Shown piece by piece: positions 1 to 8,016 of a stretch of DNA of 34,736 nt. The stretch covers positions 1-34,736 of the forward strand of contig DASTBU010000012.1 of assembly GCA_035711845.1 (NCBI GenBank), read 5' to 3'. The stretch's first letter is position 1; each line of letters starts with the position of its first letter. The notes under the pieces were generated by a model. The model searched no databases, was not told the origin of the DNA, and saw only the letters and a program-made list of their open reading frames with translations. A program made the position numbers and the translations under genes. This DNA comes from DASTBU01 sp035711845 (GTDB lineage Bacteria > Acidobacteriota > Vicinamibacteria > Vicinamibacterales > 2-12-FULL-66-21).

Positions 1-2
1 GG

Positions 3-542
3 CGCGGCTTCGTGTACGTGGCGTTCGTGATCGACGTCTTCGCGCGGCGGATCGTCGGCTGGCGGGTGTCCGCGTCGCTGGCGACCGACTTCGTGCTCGA
101 TGCCCTCGAGCAGGCGATCTACGACCGGCGGGGCACCGGCGTCGAGGCCCTCGTGCATCACAGCGATCGTGGCATCCAGTATCTGTCGATGCGCTACACG
201 GACCGCTTGGCGGAAGCCGGCATCGAGCCGTCGGTCGGCAGTCGGGGCGATTCGTATGACAACGCCCTCGCGGAATCGATCATCGGCCTCTTCAAGACGG
301 AGGTGATTCAACGGAAGGGCCCGTGGCGGCATCTGGAGACCGTCGAATTCGCCACGCTCACGTGGGTCGACTGGTTTAACACGCGCCGGTTGCTCGAACC
401 GATTGGCTACGTACCGCCCGCCGAATATGAGGCGCGCTACTATGAGCATCTGCGCCGGCGCAACACGATCGAAGACGGCGTCGCCCCGGGGGTACTCCAG
501 CCTGCAACGACTGACGATCGTGGCTCCTGGGGCATCCTATGA
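3..542 (+). CDS. IS3-family transposase (OrfB integrase core), 5'-truncated by window edge
   Basis: The reading frame is open to the left edge, so the N-terminus lies outside the window. The DDE integrase core of IS3-type OrfB proteins is visible: a first Asp in FVIDVFARRIVGW, a second in HHSDRGIQYLS, and the catalytic Glu in GDSYDNALAESIIGLFKTE, followed by the family's C-terminal WFNTRR and GYVPPAEYEARYYE blocks. The last ~25 residues do not look like a normal IS3 end and may be read-through into flanking DNA. OrfB catalyses cut-and-paste transposition and is usually made by frameshifting from an upstream OrfA, which is not visible. No terminal inverted repeat was recognised after the stop, so the element boundary (probably 500-700) is unresolved. 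Family call is firm; whether the copy is active is unknown. Confidence 0.9.
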   Translation, partial: RGFVYVAFVIDVFARRIVGWRVSASLATDFVLDALEQAIYDRRGTGVEALVHHSDRGIQYLSMRYTDRLAEAGIEPSVGSRGDSYDNALAESIIGLFKTEVIQRKGPWRHLETVEFATLTWVDWFNTRRLLEPIGYVPPAEYEARYYEHLRRRNTIEDGVAPGVLQPATTDDRGSWGIL

Positions 543-724
543 AGTCGAGCTTCGGTCGATCGATGCTGACTTCTCCGGCGTGGCCCGGTTCACGGGGTGG
601 CGCTTGCCGGCAGCCTCGCCCCGGCATCGATGCCCCTCGCGCACGCCGCCAAGCGCCTGCACGACCTTCAACGAGCGCTGATAAGACCCGATTGACTCAC
701 ACTAACCGCTCTCCGATAAACCCG

Positions 725-997
725 GTGCACTTCGAACTGGCGACGCGCCATTACGAGGACCTCTTTCACAACCTCAGGCGTCAGGCACAGGAGCGACAAG
801 TGACACTCGAAACACACGTGCTCGTCGGCCACGCAGCCGATCAAATCCTGAAGACCGCCGCCACGTACGCCGCGGATCTCATCGTGGTAGGACACCGTGG
901 CCGATTCGCGATTCGTGAATGGGTCTCGGGCTCGACGTCGCGACGGGTGGTCTCTCACGCCACCTGCCCGGTGCTGGTCGTGAGGGCGCGCTCATGA
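725..997 (+). pseudogene. Universal stress protein, C-terminal remnant
   Basis: Only the C-terminal half of a UspA domain is present. The ATP-binding signature G-2x-G-9x-G-S/T is intact (GHRGRFAIREWVSGS), followed by the usual final strand CPVLVV. The N-terminal half, with the first beta strands, is missing; the same frame runs upstream to 539 but that stretch shows no Usp similarity and overlaps the transposase stop. The likely history is truncation of a usp gene by the IS3 insertion or a deletion next to it. A GTG at 725 could start a 90-residue product. The stop overlaps the crcB start (ATGA at 994-997), so translation of this remnant could still feed crcB. The start coordinate is approximate. 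Confidence 0.7.
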
Positions 998-1389
998 TGG
1001 CGATGGTGATGCCGTACCTACTCGTCGGGCTCGGCGGATTCGTCGGCGCCAACGCCAGGTTCGTGGTCGCCCGCGTGGTTGGAGCGGCATTCGAAACCAA
1101 GTTTCCGCTCGGCACGTTCGTGATCAACGTCAGTGGGTCGTTCTTGCTCGGGGTCCTGGGCACCATCGTCGCGCAACGCGTCATGCCGAACTCGGAATCG
1201 ATGCGGTTGGCGCTCGGTGTCGGGTTTCTGGGCGCGTTCACGACGTTCTCGACCTTTGAGTTCGAAACGCACGCGCTGTTCGACGACGGCTCATGGCTGA
1301 CGGCCACGACGAACATGTTTGCGAGTCTTTTCGTGGGACTGCTCGCCGTACGTGCCGGTATTGTCGTCGCGAAGACCTGGCTCACTTGA
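994..1389 (+). CDS. crcB: CrcB/Fluc fluoride channel
   Basis: A 131-residue protein with four hydrophobic segments, the standard length for the CrcB/Fluc family of dual-topology fluoride exporters in the cytoplasmic membrane. Family marks are the FVINVSGSF segment (residues 42-50), containing the conserved pore Asn, and GFLGAFTTFSTFEFE (78-91), which holds the phenylalanines lining the fluoride path. The start is the ATG at 994, overlapping the stop of the upstream Usp remnant; a second ATG follows at once at 997. The DUF190 gene begins 9 bp after the stop, a pairing often seen for crcB. No fluoride riboswitch was recognised upstream; the gene sits behind the Usp fragment and may depend on read-through. 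Confidence 0.92.
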   Translation: MMAMVMPYLLVGLGGFVGANARFVVARVVGAAFETKFPLGTFVINVSGSFLLGVLGTIVAQRVMPNSESMRLALGVGFLGAFTTFSTFEFETHALFDDGSWLTATTNMFASLFVGLLAVRAGIVVAKTWLT

Positions 1390-1398
1390 GATCGTGCC

Positions 1399-2157
1399 AT
1401 GAAGATCGACACCGAACAGGTCCTCTGTCGCTTTCATCTCTCGAATTTCATCCGCCACGGCATGTCCCCGCTGTACGAGTGGATTGTCGAGACCGCGCAC
1501 CACGAAGGGCTCCAGGGCGCCACCGTGCTCAAGGGCTTCTACGGTCTCCGTCCCGAAGGTTCACTGCTCGAAGAGCACACGTGGTCGATCTCACAGGAAC
1601 TGCCCGTCATCGTGGAAGTCGTGGACGCGCCGGCGCGGATCGAGGCGCTCCTGGCGATGGTCGAGCCCGTCTTTCGCGAAGGCGTGATCACGCTCGAGCG
1701 CGCGCACGTGCTGCTGTATCGAGCCGGCACCCGGGACGCGACGGGGCCACTGAATGGACGGAACATTCACGGCACCGTGACGACGAGTGCCGCGGCAGGA
1801 GTGCGCACCATGAAAGTGCCCGAGAACGGCGTGCTGCTTCGAATCTTCATCGGCGAGAGCGACAAGGAACCCGGCCGCGATCGCCCGCTGTACGAGGCGA
1901 TCGTCCGCAGGGCACGGGAAGCGCACCTGGCCGGTGCGACGGTCTTGCGCGGGCCGATGGGATTTGGACGCCACTCCCGCGTGCACACCGCGAAGCTGCT
2001 CGAGCTCTCAACCGATTTGCCGGTCGTGATCGAGATTGTCGACGCGGAAGACAAGGTGGAGGCGTTCCTGCCCACGGTGGACGAACTGGTCACGGAGGGG
2101 CTCGTGACCCTCGAGGCGGTTCGCATTGTCCGCTACGTCTCACCAGACAGCCGGTAG
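1399..2157 (+). CDS. Tandem DUF190 domain protein
   Basis: A 252-residue soluble protein made of two DUF190 repeats, roughly residues 1-110 and 137-250. Each repeat carries the same order of blocks: an RIF/RFH strand followed by a PLYE helix (SPLYEWIVETA and RPLYEAIVRRA), a GATVL.G turn (GLQGATVLKGFYG and LAGATVLRGPMGFG), a S.DLPVVIEIVD-type strand and an EGLITLE/EGLVTLE end. DUF190 folds resemble PII-like ferredoxin-fold signalling proteins and single-domain versions are often encoded next to crcB. A role in fluoride response or channel control is therefore inferred from context only. The ATG at 1399 follows the crcB stop by 9 bp, so the two are almost certainly one transcript. Confidence 0.85.
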   Translation: MKIDTEQVLCRFHLSNFIRHGMSPLYEWIVETAHHEGLQGATVLKGFYGLRPEGSLLEEHTWSISQELPVIVEVVDAPARIEALLAMVEPVFREGVITLERAHVLLYRAGTRDATGPLNGRNIHGTVTTSAAAGVRTMKVPENGVLLRIFIGESDKEPGRDRPLYEAIVRRAREAHLAGATVLRGPMGFGRHSRVHTAKLLELSTDLPVVIEIVDAEDKVEAFLPTVDELVTEGLVTLEAVRIVRYVSPDSR

Positions 2158-2174
2158 CTGCTCGCAGGCGAAGA

Positions 2175-2281
2175 GTTGAACCCGCCGTGTTTGCACGCCC
2201 TCACGGGGAACCACGAAGGGAGCCTGCTGGCCAGCGTCGGACCATCACGTTGACAGCGCGAGGCGGGTAGTCCGGTTCAAC
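2175..2281. repeat. Long-range inverted repeat between convergent genes
   Basis: GTTGAACC at 2175-2182 is the exact reverse complement of GGTTCAAC at 2274-2281, and CCCGCC (2181-2186) pairs with GGCGGG (2262-2267), leaving a loop of about 75 nt. It fills the gap between the converging DUF190 and exchanger genes. It might act as a bidirectional terminator, but there is no T-tract and the loop is large. Confidence 0.3.
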
Positions 2282-3272
2282 CCGTCAGCAGGTACAAGAG
2301 GGCGACTGCAACCACGTACACGGCCGCGATTGCGCCGGTGTCCCACGCCACGACGAATCGCTTCGTCATGACCTTGTACGTCAGGCCGATCAAGAAGAAG
2401 CCGTTCATGATCACGATTGCCACGATCGAGACACTGTGACTCGCGGCCGCATCGGCCATCAAGGGGCCCTGGCGATAGAACACGTCGTCCAATCCGAGGA
2501 TCAGGAGATTGAACAGGTTGCTTCCCAGCACGTTGCCGATTCCCAGATCGAGCGCGCCAATCCGGACTGCTGCCAGTGAGACGACGATTTCCGGCAAGGA
2601 GGTCGTGATGGCGATGAACAGACTGCCGACGAAGGCCTCGCCGAGTCCGGTCTGCCGCGCGACCTCGGCGCCCAGGCGGGGGAGCCATAGTGCCGCGGCG
2701 ACGACCGCAACCGCCGCGAGGCTGTAGTGCCCAACCGCTGATCGCAGTGTCGTCTCTCCGTACTGCAGCTCCTGCGCGACTTCCTGCGTCTCCCGCGTCC
2801 GGCGGTGCCGTTCGTGCGCGAAGATGACGCGCATCGCCACGAAGTACACCGCGATCAACGCCGGGGTGTACAGGCCGATCCAGCCGATGGCCGGGAGGCG
2901 GTGATCCGCCACCAGCCCGATTCCGGCGACGCCGATCAGTACCAAGCCGAACCCGATCGACAACGCGTGGCCCTGATGCGCCCGTGCGCTGATGGGCTCG
3001 GGTTGAATCGCATCCATCAGCGAGAGGATGAGCAGGTTGAACATGCAGCTCCCGAGCACGTCGCCGAGGGCGATGTCGGGCAGTGCCGCAAGTGCAGTCG
3101 CGCCGAATCCGGTGAACAGCTCAGGAAGACTCGTCGTTGCGGCAAGCAAGACCACGCCGATCCAACTCCGGCCGAGGCCCGTCTTCTCGCCAAGCACGTC
3201 GCCGTACCGCGCCAGGCGTACGCCGGCGAGGACGATAACGAGCGCGGTTACCGCAAACTGCATCCAGATCAT
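2277..3272 (-). CDS. Sodium/calcium exchanger family antiporter (CaCA, YrbG-like)
   Basis: A 331-residue membrane protein with the inverted duplication typical of the CaCA superfamily. Repeat alpha-1 shows TTSLPEL (46-52) and GDVLGSCMFNLLIL (from 70); alpha-2 shows TTSLPEI (223-229) and GNVLGSNLFNLLIL (from 246). The Glu and the Asn of these blocks form the cation site in the family. About ten hydrophobic segments are visible with a charged cytoplasmic loop near 150-180. Expected role is extrusion of Ca2+ (or another cation) against Na+ or H+. I start at the ATG at 3272 (MIWMQF); the open frame continues upstream but only as a shadow of the antiporter gene. That gene ends 14 bp upstream, so the two form an operon. 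Confidence 0.88.
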   Translation of the reverse strand: MIWMQFAVTALVIVLAGVRLARYGDVLGEKTGLGRSWIGVVLLAATTSLPELFTGFGATALAALPDIALGDVLGSCMFNLLILSLMDAIQPEPISARAHQGHALSIGFGLVLIGVAGIGLVADHRLPAIGWIGLYTPALIAVYFVAMRVIFAHERHRRTRETQEVAQELQYGETTLRSAVGHYSLAAVAVVAAALWLPRLGAEVARQTGLGEAFVGSLFIAITTSLPEIVVSLAAVRIGALDLGIGNVLGSNLFNLLILGLDDVFYRQGPLMADAAASHSVSIVAIVIMNGFFLIGLTYKVMTKRFVVAWDTGAIAAVYVVAVALLYLLTG

Positions 3273-3286
3273 CGCGATCCCGTCGG

Positions 3287-4729
3287 TCACAGCAAACGAA
3301 ATACGATCGCGGCAATGGCGGTCGGCAAGAGCGCTCCGGCCAGCAATCCGAGGGGCAAGATCGCCCCGCCGAAGAACCGACCCAGCAGCGCCTGGCCGGC
3401 CGGGTTCGGCGCATTCGCGATGACCGTCAACCCCCCGCCGACCACGGCTCCCTGAACCACCGCGAGCTTCAGCTCGTGGCCAAGATCCGGCACCAACGTC
3501 GCCAGATACGTGATGAGCGCATTGTCGTTCACCGCTGTCAACGCCGTGGCGCCCAGGAACAGGGGACTTTCGGGAAGCCTGCTGAGCACCGGCGCAATCC
3601 ACCACCCCTGCAGACCGCCATGGATCACCAACCCCGCGAGGAAGAAGCCCACAAGCAAGGGTGTCTTCAGTTCGATCCGGCTCTGATAGGGTGCAGTGGC
3701 GCGAGCAAAACCGAGGAAGAACAGAAACCCGCCCAGGAACAGCGCCGGGGCGTGCGCGTTGAACACGGTCCACGCCATGAACGCGATGTGCACCGCGACC
3801 ACCCATGGTGGCACTGGGAGCAGCGTGGTATAAGCCGCATCGTCCTCGGGTTGCTCCACCTCGGGCACCGGTGATCGGCTGGCGAGACTTCTCAGTTCCT
3901 GCCGGAACAGGATGAAGTACGCCCCGGTCGACACGACGATCGCCGTGACCGCGCGCCAACCAAAGTTCGCGGCCATGAACGGGATATCCCAGCCCCACGG
4001 ACGCGCCACCATCAGCACCGGCGGCGCCGCGAACTGTGTGAGCGTTCCACCAATCGAGACGTTGACGAACAACACCCCCAAGGTCGCGTACTTCAGCCGA
4101 GTGGAGGGTTGCAGGTCGTAGAACTGACGCGCGAGCAACAGCGCGCAGATGGTCATGGCCGCCGGCTCGGTAATGAACGACCCCAGCACCGGACCGATCG
4201 TCAGGATCACGACCCACCATGCGGCAGGCGTGGCACCACCCGCCGCCGCCACCCGCCGCAAGGCCGATTCTGCGAACCCGATGACCGGCCGCGTCGATGC
4301 GAGCGCCATGATCACAACCACGAACAGCGGCTCTGTGTAGTTGACCGTGTCGCTGACGTAGTGCTTGGCCGCCTCCCACCCGGCGTACGCGGTCGCCGCG
4401 ACGAGGAGCACCACCGCCCACAAGCCAAAGACCACTTCGACTTCGCCGAGAAAGTGAAGCGCCTCGGCGCGCAGGCTCGGCGACGCCGGTGTGCCGCGCG
4501 CCGCTGTCTCCTCATCGTGGCGGTGTTGCACCCGGTGAGCAAGACGGGCGAAGCGGGCAGCTGCAAACGTATGGAGAATCGCCAGGAGAAACACGCCTGT
4601 GGCGATTGCGTTGAACGGCTCCATCTGCACACGCATGGCGAGATCGGCTGCCAGCGTCTGATCTGCGGCGGATGGGTAGGTCTCGAGCGGCCTCGGAATC
4701 TGGGTGATTGAAGTTGTCTCGTCAGTCAT
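3287..4729 (-). CDS. Putative Na+/H+ antiporter (Na_H_antiport_3-like)
   Basis: A ~480-residue polytopic membrane protein with about 11-12 hydrophobic segments and no signal peptide. The blocks STRPVIGFAE, GSFITEPAAMTICALLLAR, GGTLTQFAAPPVLMVARPWG and TALTAVNDNALITYLATL match what I know of the putative Na+/H+ antiporter family (Pfam Na_H_antiport_3) within the ion-transporter superfamily; conserved Asn/Asp/Glu in these blocks likely bind the cation. Substrate is inferred. Two starts are possible: ATG at 4729 (chosen, because it lies after the stop of the small upstream gene) or GTG at 4801, which would overlap that gene by 32 bp. Neither has a clear ribosome site. It is followed closely by the cation exchanger gene, consistent with a sodium/calcium handling pair. 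Confidence 0.8.
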   Translation of the reverse strand: MTDETTSITQIPRPLETYPSAADQTLAADLAMRVQMEPFNAIATGVFLLAILHTFAAARFARLAHRVQHRHDEETAARGTPASPSLRAEALHFLGEVEVVFGLWAVVLLVAATAYAGWEAAKHYVSDTVNYTEPLFVVVIMALASTRPVIGFAESALRRVAAAGGATPAAWWVVILTIGPVLGSFITEPAAMTICALLLARQFYDLQPSTRLKYATLGVLFVNVSIGGTLTQFAAPPVLMVARPWGWDIPFMAANFGWRAVTAIVVSTGAYFILFRQELRSLASRSPVPEVEQPEDDAAYTTLLPVPPWVVAVHIAFMAWTVFNAHAPALFLGGFLFFLGFARATAPYQSRIELKTPLLVGFFLAGLVIHGGLQGWWIAPVLSRLPESPLFLGATALTAVNDNALITYLATLVPDLGHELKLAVVQGAVVGGGLTVIANAPNPAGQALLGRFFGGAILPLGLLAGALLPTAIAAIVFRLL

Positions 4730-4769
4730 CGAGCGCGGACCTGCTGAAACGATCGGACGTTGAACGTGG

Positions 4770-4934
4770 TCATGACTTGCCTGAACCGGCATCGGATCCA
4801 CGAGCTGGCGCGGCGTCGCGTGCCTCGAGCAGACCCAACAGGCCCGGCATCAGGCCGACGAGGAGCAGCACGTGCACGAGATCTCCGATGCTGTATAGCC
4901 CAAGGACGCCGAGCAGCCACGCGATGAGCAGCAC
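4770..4934 (-). CDS. lmo0937/DUF5670-like small membrane protein, start unclear
   Basis: Residues LLIAWLLGVLGLYSIGDLVH followed by a second hydrophobic helix match the small lmo0937-type membrane proteins (about 50 residues, two helices with a Gly-rich turn). Homologues usually begin with a short Met-Leu-Trp-type N-terminus. Here the expected start position behind the ribosome site GGAGG (near 4961) reads TAT, and the only in-frame downstream candidate is the GTG at 4934, which costs about six residues. The tail ARDAAPARGSDAGSGKS is longer than usual. The gene may be damaged at its start, or use a start I cannot see. It precedes the antiporter gene on the same strand. Function of the family is unknown. 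Confidence 0.5.
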   Translation of the reverse strand: MLLIAWLLGVLGLYSIGDLVHVLLLVGLMPGLLGLLEARDAAPARGSDAGSGKS

Positions 4935-4961
4935 AAAAGGAAGTCTCCAGCAATATCTCGC

Positions 4962-5287
4962 CTCCGGAACGCAGCGAGCCGGGAGAGAGCAGGGGTCAGC
5001 TGCGCAATGAACGGGGCGGCGAGTTGCCGGACAGATTACGGGTGGGATTGCGCCGAGACACCTCAAGGGCCAACGTGCAGACGATTCGCGAACCGAGCCT
5101 GCCAACTCGCATCCTCCTGGTCTCGCAACGACCATGAGGATGGCGGCCCGACCATCCAGTTGCCTGCAGCGGGAGCCCGCTGCACCCTTCGATCTCTCAG
5201 CTCCGTTCAGTATATGCGGTCAGAGGCCGGGCATCCGACCGGGTCGTGCATTTCGACGGAGATCAAAGCTGCGAGAGTCCCACTTCA
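4962..5287. other. Intergenic region without a supported gene
   Basis: About 330 bp between the small membrane gene (minus) and the ATPase remnant (plus). Six-frame reading gives only short, arginine-rich shadow frames. Promoters for the minus-strand operon should lie here, but I could not assign clear -35/-10 boxes. Confidence 0.4.
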
Positions 5288-5562
5288 GTGGCCGTCGTCG
5301 AAGTTCATTCGTTCAGCTTCATGTATCCGGGCGCTGCGCGGCCCGCCGTTCCCAACGTAGGCTTCGCAGTCGAGCCTGGCGAGATCTTCGGCTTTCTCGG
5401 CCCAAGTGGCGCGGGCACGGAGCGCGACACAGAACGTTGTGATCCGGCTGCTCGATGGGTACGCGGGCACAACCCATGCCTTCGGACGAGACCTCCACTC
5501 CTGGGACCGACGCTACTACCGCCGGATCGGTGTCGCGTTCGAGGCACCCAACCACTTAGCGA
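5288..5562 (+). pseudogene. Decayed, inverted partial copy of the neighbouring ABC ATPase gene
   Basis: Translation from the GTG at 5288 gives HSFSFMYPGAARPAV, then PGEIFGFLGPSGAG, closely matching the N-terminus of the ATPase encoded at 7014-7871. The Walker A lysine is lost at a frameshift just after GAG; the match resumes in another frame as NVVIRLLDGYAG, GRDLHSWDRRYYRRIGVAFE and APNH. Similarity stops near 5562, exactly where the permease gene of the intact operon ends on the other strand. It is thus a truncated, frameshifted paralogue of about 90 codons lying opposite in orientation to its intact relative. It cannot encode a working ATPase. Confidence 0.85.
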
Positions 5563-5563
5563 G

Positions 5564-6301
5564 TCACCCGTGTCGAAGCAATCGCCGGTCGAAGAGCGCC
5601 GCGGTAGCAGTGATCGCCAGGACACTGATCACCGCGCCGACGACGAGGTGAGAGCCGTATGAGCCGCCGGTCGCGGCAGACCAGAGTGCTCGCATCGGCC
5701 AATAGCCCGGCAGGATCCCGGCGGCATACTGGAACGGCACGGGGACGAAGAATGACGCGATCGGGATCAGGTTGATCGAGTTCAGCACCTTCACCAAAGC
5801 AAACCCAGCGACTTTGTTCGGCGCCGCCGTGGCCAGCAGCAGGGCGAGGAGCGGCGCCCAGAGCCCTGCGACAAGCGCGATCGGGGCCAGGTCGCGGAGC
5901 GGAAGCGGGCTAAGGCCGGCGAGTGGATACCCCGCGAGCGTCGCCAGGGTTCCAGCCACGAGCGGTACGGTGATCCGATACGCAAGGTACCGGCGCATGG
6001 ACAGCGGCGTGACGCGCAGTGCCGTCAGCGTTCGGGCGTCTCGCTCATCGAGCAAGAGAAAGCCGATGATCATGCCGACAATTCCTGGCACTGTCATGAG
6101 ATAGGCGCCCATGATGAGGGGGTGGTACGGCGCGAGGTCGAAGCCGTTCGCCGCATCGAGCGCCTCGCCGATTTTCGGGACGACGATGCGCAGCAGGAGC
6201 GCCACACCGAATGGCAGCAGCAGGATCCAGCCGAGCAGCGGATCTCGCCAGAGTAGTCGCGAGTCCGTCTGAAGGAGCGCCTTGACGGCAGGCGACGTCA
6301 C
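5564..6301 (-). CDS. ABC-2 type transporter permease (second)
   Basis: A 245-residue membrane protein with six hydrophobic segments, in the ABC-2 exporter permease style. Marks are LLLDERDARTLTALRVTPLSMRRYL, the coupling region after the second helix that ABC-2 permeases share, and a C-terminal helix ending in FDRRLLRHG. The start ATG overlaps the stop of the preceding permease gene by 4 bp (6298-6301), so the two are translationally coupled. Together with the first permease and the ATPase it forms a three-gene exporter with two different half-permeases. The substrate cannot be told from sequence; drug, lipid or polysaccharide export are all possible. Its 3' end abuts the decayed ATPase copy. 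Confidence 0.85.
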   Translation of the reverse strand: MTSPAVKALLQTDSRLLWRDPLLGWILLLPFGVALLLRIVVPKIGEALDAANGFDLAPYHPLIMGAYLMTVPGIVGMIIGFLLLDERDARTLTALRVTPLSMRRYLAYRITVPLVAGTLATLAGYPLAGLSPLPLRDLAPIALVAGLWAPLLALLLATAAPNKVAGFALVKVLNSINLIPIASFFVPVPFQYAAGILPGYWPMRALWSAATGGSYGSHLVVGAVISVLAITATAALFDRRLLRHG

Positions 6302-7017
6302 CGGCCACCTCGCACTTGGGCGTCACGCATCAGTCGGTCCACACACCTGCGCCCCCACCAGAATGCGATGGCGCACCAGACGAGCGACCCGGCAATACCA
6401 AACGCGAGGTCCGCGTTCCCGCCCACGCCGTAGCCGGCCCGCATCAATGTGAGGGGCGGCTCGATCGGATGCCCTAGGAGCAGCCAGCGAGGCCCGAACC
6501 CAAAGTGCGGCAGGAGCGGCAGGAGGAGCAGCATCACCACCACGGACGCCGGGAGCAGCAGCCTGTTGACGGACTCGTATCGTGTGGTCATGGCGGCGCC
6601 GAACGCCGTATAAATGACACCCACGGCAGCCGTGCCTGCTACGATCAGGACCCAAGCGCCGCGGACCTCGAACGCCATCCACACGAGTGCGAGCGTCTCG
6701 ATTCCCGCCAGTGTCGTCAGCGTCAGCGTCCGTGCCGCCAAATAGTCGCCCGGCGACAGCGGCGACACGGCGAGGGCGGCGAGTGTCCCTTCGTCGCGCT
6801 CCAGCAGCATCAGCCCGGCCACAAAGAAGAAGGTCGTGGTCTGCAGGTTCACGGCGACGAGCGCGGGCACCCACACACCCGAATCCGCGCGCACGGCTTC
6901 AGGCACGGCGAGCAGGAGCCCGCCGACCACGAGGACGAGAAAGGCCGTGGCCCAGTAGAACCCATTTCGCGCCTGCAGCACGACATCCCAACGGAGGATC
7001 CCGATCAGCGGAGTCAT
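6298..7017 (-). CDS. ABC-2 type transporter permease (first)
   Basis: A 239-residue protein with six predicted membrane helices. The segment LLERDEGTLAALAVSPLSPGDYL is the same coupling motif found in the second permease (LDERDARTLTALRVTPLS), so the two subunits are distant paralogues that probably pair as a heterodimer. The start ATG overlaps the ATPase stop by 4 bp (7014-7017) and its own stop overlaps the next start by 4 bp. This tight overlap supports equal production of both permeases. Substrate unknown. Confidence 0.85.
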   Translation of the reverse strand: MTPLIGILRWDVVLQARNGFYWATAFLVLVVGGLLLAVPEAVRADSGVWVPALVAVNLQTTTFFFVAGLMLLERDEGTLAALAVSPLSPGDYLAARTLTLTTLAGIETLALVWMAFEVRGAWVLIVAGTAAVGVIYTAFGAAMTTRYESVNRLLLPASVVVMLLLLPLLPHFGFGPRWLLLGHPIEPPLTLMRAGYGVGGNADLAFGIAGSLVWCAIAFWWGRRCVDRLMRDAQVRGGR

Positions 7018-7871
7018 GCGAGGCGCCTGCCCGTCACCTGAATGAACACGTCCTCCAGCGTCGTCTCAAGGGTGTGGAGAGTCTCGACGCCGCCAGCGCG
7101 AAGCACCGTGAGGAACGCCGCGTTGTCCGCGAGCCCGTCGAGGTCGAATTCGTGCTGCACGGTCGGTCCGTCAGAACCGATCTCGACACGGACGACGCGC
7201 CGGCCGTGCGCCAGCCTGAGAGCGCGTGGTGCCCCTTGCGCGACGATGCAGCCGTCGACGAGGAATGCGACGCGGTCACACAGCTCGTCGGCTGTCATCA
7301 TGTCGTGCGTTGTCAGGAACACCGTGGCGCCTGAGTCCCTGGCCTCGCGAATGACCTGTCGAATGCGCCTGGCGGTCACCGGGTCGAGCCCGGCCGTCGG
7401 CTCGTCCAGGAATAAGAGCTCGGGTCGATGCAGGAGGGCGCGCGCCAGCGTCAACCGGCCACGCATGCCTTTCGAGAATTCACCAACGCGCTTGTCGGCA
7501 TCCTCGATCAGCCCCACGCGCTCGAGGAGCTCGTCGGGATCGGCGCGGACGCCCGAGTGAAGACCCGCGAACAGACGCAGGTTTTCGCGCGCCGTCAGTT
7601 TCAAGTAGTGATTCGGCGACTCGAACGAGACGCCGATCCTGCGGTAGTAGCGCCTATCCCACGCGCGAAGGTCCCGCCCCAGCACCGTAACCGTTCCTTC
7701 GTACCCATCCAACAAACGAATCAGGACATTCTGGGTCGTGCTCTTGCCAGCGCCGCTCGGCCCGAGAAAGCCGAAGATCTCACCCTGGACGACCGCGAAT
7801 GTCAGGCCGTGCACGGCGGGTCGAGTGGCGCCCGGGTAGCGGAACCGGAATGACGAGGTCTGAATCACCAT
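7014..7871 (-). CDS. ABC transporter ATP-binding protein
   Basis: A 285-residue ATPase with all nucleotide-binding motifs: Walker A GPSGAGKST near residue 40, signature FSKGMRGRLTLARALLHRP, Walker B ELLFLDEPTAGLD and the switch His in FLTTHDM. The C-terminal ~70 residues, ending in ETTLEDVFIQVTGRRLA, are typical of ABC-2 exporter ATPases of the drug/lipid type. I start at the ATG at 7871 (MVIQTSSFRFRYPG), which aligns with the start of the decayed copy at 5288; the frame extends 87 codons further but that part shows no domain. The first gene of the three-gene operon with the two permeases. It powers export across the cytoplasmic membrane; cargo unknown. Confidence 0.93.
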   Translation of the reverse strand: MVIQTSSFRFRYPGATRPAVHGLTFAVVQGEIFGFLGPSGAGKSTTQNVLIRLLDGYEGTVTVLGRDLRAWDRRYYRRIGVSFESPNHYLKLTARENLRLFAGLHSGVRADPDELLERVGLIEDADKRVGEFSKGMRGRLTLARALLHRPELLFLDEPTAGLDPVTARRIRQVIREARDSGATVFLTTHDMMTADELCDRVAFLVDGCIVAQGAPRALRLAHGRRVVRVEIGSDGPTVQHEFDLDGLADNAAFLTVLRAGGVETLHTLETTLEDVFIQVTGRRLA

Positions 7872-7977
7872 GTTCGTGGATGGATCACGCAGAACGAGGG
7901 GCCAGCCTACCAGAGTCCCCCGAGAGACTCCATCGGCGAGGCGACACCCGCCAATTGCGTAACAGTCTATGAAGTCC

Positions 7978-7995
7978 CTTGCGGTTGACCGCAAG
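7978..7995 (-). terminator. Hairpin after the kdp operon
   Basis: CTTGCGG and CCGCAAG form a perfect 7-bp stem with a TTGA loop, 22 nt after the stop of the KdpD sensor gene and ahead of the ABC operon on the same strand. There is no T-run on the minus strand after it, so it may be a weak or Rho-assisted terminator. Confidence 0.45.
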
Positions 7996-8016
7996 CCGGG
8001 GGGCCGGGATACGCGC

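Noticed and set aside
950..994. Fluoride riboswitch ahead of crcB
   Set aside because: The sequence in front of crcB is the coding end of the Usp remnant and shows no riboswitch pseudoknot that I can recognise.
2805..3455. Plus-strand frame of 216 codons opposite the exchanger and antiporter
   Set aside because: Composition typical of an antisense shadow (Arg, Asp, His, Gln rich) and fully covered by well supported minus-strand genes.
2277..4421. Open frame of 714 codons that fuses the cation exchanger to an upstream arginine/glycine-rich stretch
   Set aside because: The upstream part is the shadow of the antiporter gene in another frame; exchanger homology begins at the ATG at 3272.
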